Assembly: GCF_902148855.1 (NCBI RefSeq)
Contig: NC_043960.1
Span: 44,566,975 to 44,630,974, forward strand
From: Sphaeramia orbicularis
Lineage: Eukaryota > Chordata > Actinopteri > Kurtiformes > Apogonidae
Direction: 5' to 3'
DNA: 64,000 bases
The notes beneath the pieces are model-generated. The model was not told the origin of the DNA. It saw only the letters and a program-made list of their open reading frames with translations, and made no database searches. Both the position numbers and the translations under genes were made by a program. Positions 32,800 to 63,195 of the stretch are shown here, in pieces. Within the stretch, counting starts at the first letter, position 1. Every line of letters starts with the position of its first letter.

Positions 32800-34530
32800 T
32801 AGCACTCCCCACTTCCATTTTTTCTGGATCTGCCACAGCAATAAGTGACTGTGTTGGTATCAGTGGTAGTAAGTGCATGCATTACAATGGTTAACGCTCA
32901 AGAAACGTGGTCAGCCACATTTCACACCTCTTTAATAACTAAAATGTTGTCAATTTAAAATGTGGGGAAAAGTGTCTAGGAGTGTTTATCTTCCACAAAG
33001 TGTCAGTTTCACACATCAGAGTCCTAGAAGTTCTCATACTGAGAGCCAAAATGGTGATCTACGTTGTCTCACATTGGGGTGAAAAGGACCACACTTGGCT
33101 GAAGAAACACATCATGAGTTTGCAGTTAAATGCTATGAACTGAGTCTCTTTATAGATAATTTATAATATGTATGAAATTACTTTTTCATTGCCTGTTCGC
33201 TGCCAACATTACCTCAAATTGAGCCCCTCTTTTGTATCCGTCTGTACCACTGTATCAGCTGCATACTGTAGAATCACCCCTATCTGTGCCAAAAATGCAC
33301 CAGAAATATGCCCCCCATACTTTAAATATGTGCTGCAAACAGCCAGTGGAGTATCTTAAGCAAAATGTGTGCATCTGCCTTGGTGCTGCAACAGCATGAA
33401 GCCAATTATAGCGGTTAAAAGACAGAGGGTTTATGGCCTGTGGTTGGCAGGAAGGGTGCAATAAATAACCAAACTGTTGACAGGAAACTGTTTGGCTACC
33501 GTCAGAATAATAATGAGGTTATTGCTACCTGCTGTGACCGTATGATCACAGTTTGATGATTTTTCTCATCCCACCCACTGCTGCTGGCAACATATATGCA
33601 TACCAACTGTGCACAGACTTGTGCACAAGAAGGGAAAAGGCCCTGCAGGTTACCACCTTGGCTTCCTTCCCTGAGAGTCTATTTTTTTATCCATTCATCC
33701 ACCTCTAAAGATACAAGAAATGCATTATGATACGTACAACAAAGAGTGTTGTTCCTCCTAACACATGAGTATGCACACATGCACATGCCAACAGATATTA
33801 AGAGTAGATACAGACACAGATACAAAGCAAAGGCTTACAGAAACACACACACAGCATACTCAGCTGCACACTTCTTTAACTCCGGCTGGCAGTGGCATAC
33901 CACGGTGACAGACAGTTAGATTGTTCCTGACCATTGACTTGCGCTCTCTGCTCTTGCAAGGTCTGATTTCATAGTGGGAAATATGAGACAGGTCCAGGAG
34001 AGGGTTCACGGCTGGGGCAAGGAGGCACTCCATACAGTAGGGCTTCATATCTCCGTGTCACCCTGGGCATTCTCCCCTGACACAGCTTTCAGCCACTCCG
34101 TTGTCTGGAGCCCCCTCCCTTGGTTTTCTTCAACTTCCCTCCACAGGATTGGTGCATTCCAGCTGGGCACAGTGCCTGGGTGGTCCCCCCCACACCTCCC
34201 ATCCTCTTTAACTGGAGGAAGGAAAAGGCAGAAAAATGCAGCAAGGGCCTTTGACCGCGAGGAGCACAATGTGAGCGTTGATGATGGCGGCGTGGATGTG
34301 ATGCTTACCTGCCACTGACCCATACTGCTGTCATGGCCCAGCGTTTACAATCTGATGATCCACCCAACAGCCAGGGGAAGATGCCTCGCTGACCTGTCAC
34401 CTAGATCGGACCGACAAGCACCGAGGATGGACTGACCTGGCTCTAACCCTCGGCATGAATACCCCATCTTCACTCAGGCTTTATCTCATACTCAGTGCCC
34501 CACACTGATTGACTCTCCATCATATGATAA
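32800..34530. other. Intergenic/LMX1A downstream region, no gene recognised
   Basis: The 114-residue plus-strand frame at 33974-34318 shows no family resemblance and lies where the LMX1A transcript tail or its flank would be. Nothing else was found. Confidence 0.5.
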
Positions 34531-34536
34531 CAGTTA

Positions 34537-34542
34537 TTTATT
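34537..34542 (-). terminator. Candidate polyadenylation signal of LMX1A
   Basis: AATAAA on the minus strand, 380 bp past the stop codon at 34922-34924. It is the nearest canonical signal seen. Confidence 0.45.
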
Positions 34543-34921
34543 GATTGTTGGTGGTTTGTCTGACATTGAAAGCATACACACACAGAATAAATACAAATAC
34601 ACCCAAACAGCTATTTACATTAGTAGGTGCTGTTATAATCTCTCATAGCATTCAAACATACATTAGTGAGAGAGGTCCCAAGTATCATGCATCCACAGAG
34701 AGCCTGTATCATACTGTAGGATTGTAAAGAGGCAGCTGTGTCATTGTGTTTACATGGAGGTGTGGTTACCACTGGTTTATAGTACTGTGTATTGTTTGTT
34801 GTCACAGTTTACCCAAGTCCTTTTGGTGGCACATTTGCACCCATTCCTTCTTCTACCTTAACACTAAAGGAACCAGAGGATGAGAACAATGCAGACTAAG
34901 ACTGCTTTTGAGTGTTCACCC

Positions 34922-52558
<17,637 letters not shown>

Positions 52559-52990
52559 ATCTGCAATGTGCAAATTCCTTCTGTTAGTTTGGACAGTTTT
52601 CCAATGAGGATCTGAAATGATGACTGCGACAAAAGGATGTGAAAATGATGAGCAGAAGATGAGACAAAATGTAACTTCTAATGCAAAGTTCTGGAGGTGT
52701 GAAGAAAAAAGTGGCAAAATTCTAATTAAAATAATGAGATGACTGTATTGCTATTTTCTATACTGTAATTTTACTTAGTTTAACCTGATTAAGTTCTAAC
52801 AAATAAAGCCCAAAAAGTTAAATTCCTGATAAAACTGTGAATATTTTTTTCATTTTATATCTCATCAGTGTGAACCTTAATAATACATCAGAAGTCTGTA
52901 GAGTTACCGGTCCAATGAACAAGCTTTACAAAATATTCTGACATGCCTTAATTGAAGGAAAATACTCATAAAGTTGCTGTAAATCCATAC

Positions 52991-53150
52991 CTGCAGATGT
53001 TGTTCTCCTGCTGATAAAAGTGTATATTAGATATTGTTATTATTGAAGTCCAGGTTGTTCTCAGAACATCTGTGCGCCTGGTCTTGATACAACTTGCTGC
53101 TCCGGACAGACAGAGGAGAAGAGAGGAGAAGAGAAGAGAAGAGAAGAGAA
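52991..53150 (-). other. Candidate 5' untranslated exon of LMX1A
   Basis: Minus-strand sequence ends ATCTGCAG followed by GTATGG (donor at 52990). The acceptor TTGCACATTGCAG precedes the first coding exon at 52560. Joining them gives no upstream ATG continuous with the coding frame, so it is proposed as non-coding. The upstream boundary is unknown; a purine-rich GAGAA repeat occupies 53112-53158. Confidence 0.4.
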
Positions 53151-53309
53151 GAGAAGAGCGGAGCCCATCAAAGTTTCCCCTCAGAGCTCTAGGTCCTCTC
53201 TGAAGTCCGATGTATTGGCTGTTTATGCGTCTGTCAGTGATCCTGTTAGAAACGAACGGAACAGACACACAGACGGACTTCCTCCATGTGCAGGTGCACT
53301 TCACCTCTA

Positions 53310-53900
<591 letters not shown>

Positions 53901-54233
53901 TCTATAAATAATACTCTGAAGCTATGAAGCACTGTTTTTATTGCCTGGTACCTGGAGTCTTTTTTTTTTAGATTTCTCCAGAACAAATTCATTTAACATG
54001 CTTTATATTTGTTGTTATTGTAGGGTTCATGTCCCCACAGTGGCATTCCCACGGCTCAGAGCCTGTCAGATGTCCCATCAGGTGTTACTCAAGTCTTTCT
54101 GTGGCTGGAGACAACACTGCACGTTCTAACACTGATGTGATTATGGACAAATAGACTCTTTGATCGCCATCTTGTGGCCAAAAGAGCAGAAACACCATTC
54201 TGTTGTGTTCCAGGAGAGAAGCCTCCTCTATGG

Positions 54234-55001
54234 GGTAAGGAAGCTGTCAAAATATTTGTGCATAAGACAGATATGTGTGCATATTAGGCTATGGTTGTAC
54301 AAAAAAAAAATATAGTTGTGCAAAAATGAGTTCAGTTGTACATAGAATGTATTGTGTGTATTTTATCAGAATAGGAATGAAAACGTTTTGACAGCAAGAA
54401 TTACAAACATGAAATGCAATTTTACGATTGTGCTTTCTCCATCACAAATACAAATTCACCAATGTGACTCTACTGTCAAAAATAACAACACTTCACAGGC
54501 ATTATTTATCGAGCAGAGGATTCATCAGTTCCACAGACTGCACATGAGTTCAGGTTCCCTTTCCACAGCAAGATCTGGCAGGATCACTATGTAAGATGGC
54601 CAACGAAGACAGAGAATGGAATCAGGTGAAGTCAAACTATTTGTTCATTGTTCTGACCACGGAGAAAGAACCTGAACGCATGCACTATCTGTGGAATCCA
54701 TATATCTCAGCTCAATAAATAATGCCTGTGAAGTGGTGACGTATTTTTGACAGTAGAGTCACGCTGATGAATTCATGTTCATGATGGAGAAAGTGCAATC
54801 GTAAAGTTGCATTTTGTGTTTGCAATTCTTATTGTCAAAACTTTTTCATTCGTATTCTGACAGATAAAATACACACAATACATTTTATGTACAACTGAAC
54901 TCATTCAAGAGTTTATAAATATTTATTTTTTTGCACAACTACAGACTAATATACACGTATTTCTATCTTATGCACATGAATATTTTGGCAGAAACCTTAC
55001 C
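54234..55001. mobile_element. 768-bp foldback element, near-complete palindrome
   Basis: The left arm (54234 to about 54570) and the inverse of the right arm (about 54660-55001) align along their whole length with scattered differences. Shared blocks include 'gagttcagttgtacata', 'aatgtattgtgtgtatttta', 'tgactctactgtcaaaaata' and 'cacttcacaggcattattta'. The unpaired centre is about 90 bp. No target duplication or reading frame was found. Confidence 0.85.
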
Positions 55002-55077
55002 ACATACTTCTCCCTTTTAGAATCTAAGCAAGACAGTCAAGTGTGATGAAAAGCAAGCTGTGTGCCAATTTAAGTCT

Positions 55078-56275
55078 GTTTCAGATAACATTTGGTCCCA
55101 CTCAAAATTAGAGTAAAAGTTACTCTGTGGCCACTGTCAAATTTGGAGTTAATTCTACTCAATTCAGTGTCAAAATTAACAATGAAAAGTGTAAAAAAAA
55201 TTTAACACTGTGGTGTTTTCACACTTTTAGAGTAATATGATTACACTTTACAGAGCTATTTTTACTCCAAATTTAATTTAAAAATGACTAGAATGTGTTG
55301 ATATTTTTTTTCTCTGCAGTGTTATCTTCATCAGTTTGGACCCTATGCTAATATTGAAACAATGTGGAATTGCAAGGGTCCGCAGGTGGGGGTCGTGAGA
55401 TGATATTTGGAAATTTCTTGAAGTAGCTCTTATATTTGTAATGATGGCTTATACATATTACTGTTACTTTTAAGATTTGAAGGGAAACATTGCTCTGTGG
55501 GTTATAATTGCTCCAAAAAATACTTTAACTTTGAAAGTAATAAGTTCTCCTGTCAGTTAAAAAGCCAGATTTATAGTAACAATCAGGTAAGGAACTGTTG
55601 TGCCTACAGGATTGTCTAACGGTGTTGCATCGTTAAAAAAAAACAAAACAAAACATAAAAAGACCAATAAATGTGGTAAAACAGACAAATTAACCTAAAT
55701 AAACATTAACACCCCGCCCCCCAACCCCTACACATAAAATAGAACACAAAGAGTAAAATGTCCAATACCCACAATGCAATGTGGCCAAGCCCGGATTAAC
55801 CATATGGGCAACTGGGCAATTGCCCAGGGGCCCGTGACCTCTGAAGGGCCCTGGGTAGCTCGGGCATAACGAAATATCTGGTTATCTTTTGCTTATAAAT
55901 GAAACTGTCCGCTGCCCGGAGCCATCGCACTGCACAGAAACCCTGCTCCTGCTGTCTGTGACTGTGAGCTGACACCCTCTCCTCATTGGTCAGTCCAAAA
56001 AGCGAATCAGCAGTGACGCAAATCAACGTGCGTGCACTGAGTGGGGCCCTTGAATATTGTTGCCCAGGGTACAATGAAGTGTTAATCTGGCCCTGAATGT
56101 GGCAGACTAATCATCACTCTGCACAGTTGAATTTTTACTCTGCATCGGTGCAGAATGTTATACTGACTTTTAACTCTACTGTTAGACCTGGTTTACTCTC
56201 CATAGAGCTATAAATACTCTAGGTCAAAATAGCTTGACTCTGAAATATTGATACTGCATTTTTTACAGTGTACAT
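55078..56275 (+). repeat. ACTCT-rich repeat elements flanking a hAT insertion
   Basis: 55078-55322 and 56104-56275 are rich in the words ttactct, gagtaa and aactct. They end in 'tctctgcagtgt' and 'ttttttacagtgt' respectively, as in a fish MITE family with CACTG(C/T) ends. The hAT element at 55786-56095 separates the two parts. Whether they are one or two copies is unclear. Confidence 0.4.
55786..56095. mobile_element. hAT MITE, 310 bp, perfect 8-bp target duplication
   Basis: Flanked on both sides by aatgtggc (55778-55785 and 56096-56103). The termini caagcccggattaacc and, inverted, cagggccagattaacac are followed by 'cccagg' blocks in both arms. No coding capacity. Confidence 0.85.
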
Positions 56276-56909
56276 TTTGGCAGATGTTGCACTTGTTGAA
56301 TTGTAAAAGTGAAAGAAGTGTAGGATTTCATGGAGGTTGTACGTTTCTATAAACACATTAAATCTCTTATTAATAAGCCGCAGAGCTTTAACCTGTTTAT
56401 ACCTGTATCATTTGTGCGTCTATATGTTATCCCAAGTTTCTCAGTGGTGAAGTGTTTGCAGAGCCCCCTAGTGGACAGGAAAAGAAACAAAATAAAGGAA
56501 GGCAATTTGTGGTCGTTTCATTCCTGCTTGCTCCCTATTGTATTAAGTGTGTAAAATAAATGTATGAACAGAACGGCTGCAGAAATGTGAGAACAAACTG
56601 ATCACAGCATGTCCTCTGTGTCCACTTGGGGGCGCCACATCTTTATTCTCGGTCCAAGCATCCAGGAGCCTATGTCTGTCTGAGCTTTATTTTACCACTT
56701 CTTAAATCCTTCCCATTCTTCAGTTACATACGTGCACATTGAAACCTGATAATATTACTCCTTGGACATGTGGCTATATTTTCTGATATTACTGACATAA
56801 ACGTTTTCTTCTGGGCATTAGAATTGTTATTCTGCATGATTGTTCATTGTATATCATGTGTGTTTTATATAGTTATGGCTTTGTATGGCTGCTACCTTGG
56901 CCAGGTCTT

Positions 56910-56975
56910 CCTTGCAAAAGACATTTCTAATCTCAATGGGACTTCCTGGTTAAATAAAGGTCAATAAAAATAAAG
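56910..56975 (+). repeat. Interspersed-repeat tail (GGTTAAATAAAGG type)
   Basis: 'cttcctggttaaataaaggt' (56943-56962) plus an A-rich end is the 3' tail of a common fish LINE/SINE family. An inverted relative lies at 20395-20560. Confidence 0.6.
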
Positions 56976-57504
56976 TTATACAACATGATAATTGTGGTTA
57001 ATGATGTAAAACAGTATTGACTTAAATTGTCACAAACTGTAATTTCTGCTGTGACTGTGATGCACAGTCTAAATAAGAATCCAAGCGACACATTGTACAT
57101 AACATTTTAAATAACTTTATTCTGTAAGAATTCTCAAATGTGTTTAAGAAATGCAGGGTTGGTTTCTGTCTTTATACGATTTTTCTCTGAATAAAATATG
57201 ATTCTTTTTTCAAATTGCATTGGGTTGCTTTTAAAATGGACACCTGAAATTATCTATTTACAAAACATCTGTTAAAAATCTATTAGATTTATTTTTGACA
57301 GTGTAGTTGATCCTCCCTCTCGTGACTTAACCAGCCCCCATAACCTTATAATACTTTTATTCAAGTTTAATTACAGGGTTTTTTTTTCTTTTTTGCATGG
57401 TACAAAATATGCTGTTTTACAATTTTAATGAAGTCTTTTTTATTCCGTCTTCATATCACTGACAATGTGGGAGTATGTACAAGGGGAAGGGGTGGGGCCG
57501 GGTG

Positions 57505-60500
57505 TCATGTGATCTGATGCGGCGCCTCCAGCATCTCCATCAGAAAGGTGTCGATAGGTGTGTCCCCAATCAGCTTGAAGAAGAACAGATGCTCCAGACA
57601 TTTGAGGCCGATGGAGCGCAGGGCGGGCAGGCGGAGCAGCAGCTTGGCGAACCTGCACGGAAAAAACACGTTCATCTCACTTGAACTGGATGATTCCCAT
57701 CAGTAGGTTTAAGTGTTTTTGCAGATTTTGTGAATATATTTCTTCATATACATAAGATAAATGGCTCATATTTAATGTACTTATCTAAAATTTTAAGCAT
57801 TTAGTATTTCTAATCTTTTTTTCCTATGCTCAAGATTATATTTTAAGTTTATGTTGCATTAAATCTTTCTGTCCTTTATTTTATTAGCTTAAATGTAGTG
57901 CATTTATTTCTCATGTTTGATTCCCAAATTTACTAGATTATACAATTAAAACTAGCATCTGTAACAGGGTTCCTTTATAATTCTATAGACAATTCACAAT
58001 TTTTCCAAGGATGAGTTTAATATTTTCCATGACTGTTCATAACCTTAAATCACAACAAGATGTATTTCAGTAAATTATTGTAAGAAAATTAAGAACCCTG
58101 TTCATTCTCTACTGGTCGATTATTATTATATCCACATAAAATACAATAAGGTAAGCTAAACTAAGATAAGATAAGATAAGATAAGATAAGACTTTTTTTT
58201 ATTCCACTGTGAGGAAATTTCCGTTAACAGCAGCAAAAATACAACAAGGAAGTGCAGAGAACAAGACAGATAGAAAAACTACAAGCAAATGAAAAATGAA
58301 CTATAAAGAGAAAAATAAGAAATGTGGTATTTATCTAAATATTTATATAAATATAGAGTAAGAATTCAAATTAAATATTCTTTACATATTTACATTGTTG
58401 TTGCACATGGTGTGATGGGGGGGGGGGCTTACTGAGACCTGTTGTATAATCTGATGGCTATAATTAACTTTATTAATTAATCATTTCTCAAAGGATTATA
58501 ATAATAAAGATCTAAAACTATGTACAAATTAATTCAGTAAAATTATAACAATAAGGCAGATCTGAAACTCTCCACAAATCTCTAACATTTTTCTTCAGTG
58601 CCTTTATCTAAAACTGATGGGTTTACTTTCTTTGTCCAGTGAAAATGAATTAAAATATCAGCTTAAAAATGTTAACATACACTGGACTTGTTGCATTATA
58701 AGAGAAAACAAGTTCATCCCAGAATTCATTAGTGTTATTACTCCAATTGTAATGTAATGTCATTTATTTTACTGAAATGTTGAATTGAAACTCACCTTTC
58801 TGAATGTGGCCTGAATTTCACATTTTATTCAAGATATTCTGTTACATTGGCTGTATATTGACAGTTACGTTAAGCCTTAGTCTTACTTTAAATAACTGTT
58901 ATTATTTCTACAGGGTTCCTACAGGTTTCTACAAGTTAAATTCAAGACTTTTTAAGACCTTTTTAAGACTACTTAGACAGAATTTAATGCCCATTTCATA
59001 GCCTATTTCACAGCCATACTGGCAAAAAATTTGTGACTCCTAGAATTTAGGAAAATGTATTTATTAACATCAGTAGAGATTGAATATTATATACATACTG
59101 TCCACAGAACTGAATGTTCTATGATTATTTCTCACCGGCAGCTGCAAAGTTAGCAATAATTGGTTCCTAATTTCAATATAAATTGTCAGGTTGGAAGTGA
59201 GTAGACTAATGTTACTTTCTTTGCAGCTTGGACATTTAACAGACACATTTCAACACAACAGAGAACTAGTTTATGGCAACATAACTTAAGACCTATTATA
59301 TCAAATTTAATACTTTAAAGTACTTTTTTCAGGTATTAAATGTAGATTTGTAAATTCAAGACTTAAGATGTTTTAAGACCCCGCAGGAACCCTGTTTCCA
59401 GTTCATCTTGTGTTCTACTTATGTGAATATATTGTTAACATTTCACTTTTAATTGACACACCCCTCCTGCGAACTGAGGAGCTGCATTTGCGACCTATTT
59501 CGATGAGGTGAAGAGTTTGCATCCCATCCATTCCACTTCTAAAGCTTTTGATGATTTTACTGAATTTCAGGACTATTCCAGGCCTGGAAACTGATATTTT
59601 AAAATTCTAACTCAACTTTTCCTTGTTTTTCATGACTGTGAGAGCTCTATGCCTGCCATCCTAAATCCTGTCAAATCCACTGCATTTAAGTCAGAGTCTC
59701 CACTTATGACAACACTGAGCTGTGATGCAATCTGCAATTTTTACTGGGTTGTACAAAGTGAAGCAGCGATTGCTGTGGTACTGATGGATTTCCTACCTGC
59801 CAGGCTGGTCTGGATATTTCTGTTTTGTGTATGACTCTAATGAGGCGTAGACTTTTTCCCTCAGTCCTTCAACTTCTGGTGGGTTCGAAAGACCTTTTGC
59901 ATCTAAAATAAATAAATAAATAAAGTGTCAGACAAAACAGCAAAGCCTTAAATTTGCCCAAAGAACATCTGGATTAAAAAGCAGCAAGTTTTAAAAGGAT
60001 GAAACAGAAAACAACAGCGCAATATACCACAGCTAATATGTCTTTCAGGTTCAGTAATATTTATGATTTTTTAATCTGGTTTAACATTTTTTTTCTTGAA
60101 ATCCAAGAGGGAGATTCACTTCATTAAATATACACACATAGCAATGTTTCTCATAAAAAATAATGCTGAATGCAGCATAAATGAAAGATGATCAGACCTG
60201 GGTTGAAAAGGACGATGGCTCGCAGGCACCCCAGTTCTGTTTTATCCATCTGCATGTCTTTCATTTTCGATACCAACTCTGTCAGGACTCTACAGGGGAT
60301 TGAAAAAACAATCAAGACATGGATGGTGCATTAAGAAAAATTCACTTTTGATGATAAATCACATACTCTGTCCTATTTTTGTCTGTCAAACAACAAAAAT
60401 AAACAAATTATCTGGAGTGGTATGAACATTATTGACTTAAGCATTCACATCCATCTCACATTTTTTGTTTATTTGTACAAGATGAAGACAAGATGAAGTG

Positions 60501-62457
60501 GTGAACATACAGTAGATATAATTAACATAACAATACAAACTATGACACAGTTAATTAACAAAATACAAGCTGTAATGCCAGATGCAGCTATTTACACTAA
60601 ACTGTATTTTTTTCATCTGATTTAATTTTAAAAGAACTCTTCATTGTCAATTATATAATTCATGTCAATTTCTAATCAGTAAATGTGTGATACTCCTGTG
60701 ATCACTACAAATGTAACTGGTGCATTCAACACAAAACTAAAATCTGCTCTCTAATGCTTGAGTATGTGTGAGTAGGCCTCAGGGAAGAGAACAGAGAGAT
60801 TTGGGAATGAACAGACAGAAGAAGAAAGAAGAGAATGAGAGAGAAGAAAGTAAAAATAGCAGAGAAAGTCACAAAAGTAAGTGAATTAAGGTGATCTAAT
60901 CTGCTTGGGAGCATCTGAGGGAGATTCCAGCAAGTTTACCTACTTTTTCATGTGTGCTGCCACCTATCTCACCCCTTCAGCCCACCCATCTCACCCCTCT
61001 GCTCACCCATCTCACCTCTTCAGCCCACCCACCCCACCCCTTCAGCCTACCCACATCCCACCCGTCAGCCCACCCATCTCACCCCTCTGCTCACCCATCT
61101 CACCTCTTCAGCCCACCCACCCCACCCCTTCAGCCCACCCACCCCACCCCTTCAGCCTACCCACATCCCACCCGTCAGCCCACCCATCTCACCCCTCTGC
61201 TCACCCATCTCACCTCTTCAGCCCACCCACCCCACCCCTTCACCCTACCCACATCCCACCCGTCAGCCCACCCATCTCACCCCTTCAGCCCACCCACCCC
61301 ACCCCTTCAGCCTACCCACATCCCACCCGTCAGCCCACCCATCTCACCCCTTCAGCCCACCCATCCCACCCCTCAGCTCCTTCAGCCCACCCACCCCACC
61401 CCATCATCCCAGACCAATACCCATCCAATGCCATGCTTCACACATTTCCCTTCTGGATCCATCTCCAGATGTGTGTGACCTCCTTGACCCACCTGTCGAA
61501 GATAGAACCCACTCCTGCGCTGTGGGCGCTGCTTCTGTGGACGTGGAGGCCTGTGGCCAACAGGATGCCATCTTTTACCGTGACTGAGCGATGTGAGAAT
61601 GAGGCGATGAGCAGCTCGTTCCAGCCTGGAGGAAAAAAGCAAACAGTGACTTTTCCATCCTTTGAGTATCTATCTGTACATGAGGGTTAGGCTTAGATTA
61701 GAGCTGTGGTTCAACTGACGCCGCGTCAACTATTAAACTCAGAAACTCTCAAATAACGTCTAATACACGAGTTTGGCCGTACACTTCTTCTGTTGTAACC
61801 CCATTCCTGTTCCATAAAAATAGCAGATATGGAAAGGTTGGAGGGGAGTTTGTATGTTCTCCCTGTGTTTGCGTGGGTTCTCCCCTGGTACTCCGGCACC
61901 CTCCCACCATCCAAAGACAGGAATTAATAGGATAACTGGTGAATCTATGTAAATTGCCCATAGGTGTGTATGTGAGAGTGACTGGTTGTTTGTCTCTATA
62001 TGTCAGCCCTGTGATGAACCGGTGACACATCCAGGGTGTACCCCACCTTAGCCCAAAACATAGCAGGGATAGGCTCCAACCCCCCCCCTCAATCAATGAA
62101 TGAATGAAGAGGTTAAAGCTCATCTTGACATCCTTGTTCAGACCTGTGTGTGAAATCTCTTGCCAGCAGAGGTCAGTACTAGTGTGGCAACAAACCACAC
62201 TGCTGGGACTTGGCAAATAGTTCAGTTATATTTGGTTTCACTGCTCCATTAAACTAGATGATAAAAATGTGTAGAGCAAATGTAAAAGACTAAAATAGAC
62301 AGCCAGCCTGGAGATGAATACCTGCACAGGAGGGAAACACTACACCATCCTGAGGACAAAGGGTTGAAAAGGGGTCTAGTGGCCTAGGAAGATGCCTGTT
62401 GGATTACGTACTGACGCATGTTGTTGTTGGGTTTATGTTGGTTATATGCAGATTCAG

Positions 62458-62496
<39 letters not shown>

Positions 62497-62629
62497 TACC
62501 TGCACGTAGTAGGATGACCTGGTCATCAAGAGGGAGTTCAGAGAAGTGTGGAATCCTCTTGGCCCACTCCACCAAAGTGAAGAGCTGTTTGTCTGCTGCT
62601 TGGCAAATGTTAGTGACAGGGTCGTTGGT
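57505..62629 (-). CDS. rxrg: Retinoid X receptor gamma-type, last five coding exons (ligand-binding domain), partial
   Basis: Nuclear receptor that heterodimerises with RAR, TR, VDR and PPAR and binds 9-cis-retinoic acid. Exons in transcript order: 62629-62500, 61625-61493, 60289-60198, 59902-59797 and 57652-57505. They join in phase to the C-terminal 202 residues ([15 protein letters not shown] to EAPHQIT). The stretch covers most of the ligand-binding domain: [21 protein letters not shown] (the carboxylate-binding Arg), [32 protein letters not shown] and the AF-2 helix [27 protein letters not shown] and YTKQKYP are gamma-like rather than alpha- or beta-like, and the neighbouring LMX1A supports gamma. 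The N-terminus, zinc fingers and promoter lie beyond position 64000. Introns carry a G-rich minisatellite, a SINE piece and several MITEs. Confidence 0.95.
57965..58100. mobile_element. Short MITE with CAGGGTTC termini
   Basis: 'cagggttcctttataatt' on the left pairs with 'aagaaccctg' on the right, 136 bp in all. It sits in the last rxrg intron. It is probably a shortened relative of the element at 58911-59394. Confidence 0.55.
58911..59394. mobile_element. hAT-like MITE with CAGGGTTCCT termini (484 bp)
   Basis: The left end cagggttcctacaggtttct and the inverse of the right end cagggttcctgcggggtctt share the first ten bases. Both arms then contain 'aaattcaagac' and 'ttaagac' blocks. A clear 8-bp target duplication was not found. 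It is in the last rxrg intron. Confidence 0.7.
60965..61420 (+). repeat. C-rich minisatellite with higher-order units in rxrg intron
   Basis: Short units of the type 'cagcccacccatctcacccc', 'ttcagcctacccacatccc' and 'acccgt' are arranged in larger blocks of about 88-110 bp repeated four or more times. The minus strand, which is the rxrg transcript strand, is therefore rich in GGG runs. The array starts about 70 bases after the exon 61625-61493 donor. Confidence 0.92.
61838..62110 (+). mobile_element. tRNA-headed SINE-like repeat, copy 3, headless
   Basis: It has the body and GAATGAATG tail of the family at 24600. The tRNA-like head with its A and B boxes is missing, as in a 5'-truncated copy. 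It sits in an rxrg intron. Confidence 0.75.
62459..62494 (+). repeat. (GT)n microsatellite beside an rxrg donor
   Basis: About 18 GT units end 5 bp from the GTAGAC donor of the 62629-62500 exon. Confidence 0.95.
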
Positions 62630-62746
62630 CTGAAGAGAAGGAGAAAGAACAACAAAGAAACTGTTATCAATGGAGTGACCTGATACATACGTTCCTCCAG
62701 GGAAATCTTAACACTAAGCACAACAGTTCTTAGTGAACAGGTACTG

Positions 62747-63133
62747 CACTGCAAAAAAGAAATATCTGACTTAGATGAACTGACTTGAATTAGGAATATT
62801 TACCTTTAAAGTTCAGTTTTTAGATTTATTTACTTATTGAAACTTAATCTTGTTACGATTATTTGACTTGTTCCAAAAAAAAATCATCTTTAGCCACCCC
62901 AGTTAGATATTCAACAAATTTTTACTAATATTTATAACAAAACAAGCTATATTGCTGGCGGATGAGTATGGCAGATATGTTAACTGTTAACTGTTGATAA
63001 TATTTTTTTTATTTTAGGAAAAATTGATAAATGCAATTTTCTTACTGCACTGGAAGATAATTTTACTTGAAAGAAGACATTTTAACCCAATGAGTTTAAT
63101 ATTCTTTTTTTTGTACAGGCCTTTTTTGCAGTG
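62747..63133. mobile_element. MITE with CACTGCAAAAAAG termini (387 bp)
   Basis: The left end cactgcaaaaaagaaata and the inverse of the right end cactgcaaaaaaggcctg are a common teleost MITE terminus. The interior is AT-rich and non-coding. It lies 118 bp upstream, in transcript sense, of the rxrg exon acceptor. Confidence 0.7.
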
Positions 63134-63195
63134 TGTGGTGTCAGCTGATAAAGGCCTCACAACGCAGCAAGGACATCTAAAACAGAGAGTACACT

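Noticed and set aside
33974-34318. 114-residue plus-strand frame
   Set aside because: No recognisable domain, no splice partners, and a matching long frame on the opposite strand; chance in GC-richer sequence.
55078-55322. ACTCT-rich repeat as a regulatory array
   Set aside because: The same words and CACTG-type end occur in common fish MITEs; no independent sign of regulation.
60905-61690. Long proline/histidine-rich plus-strand frame
   Set aside because: Produced by the C-rich minisatellite, which is open in all three plus frames. It is antisense to rxrg introns and an rxrg exon.
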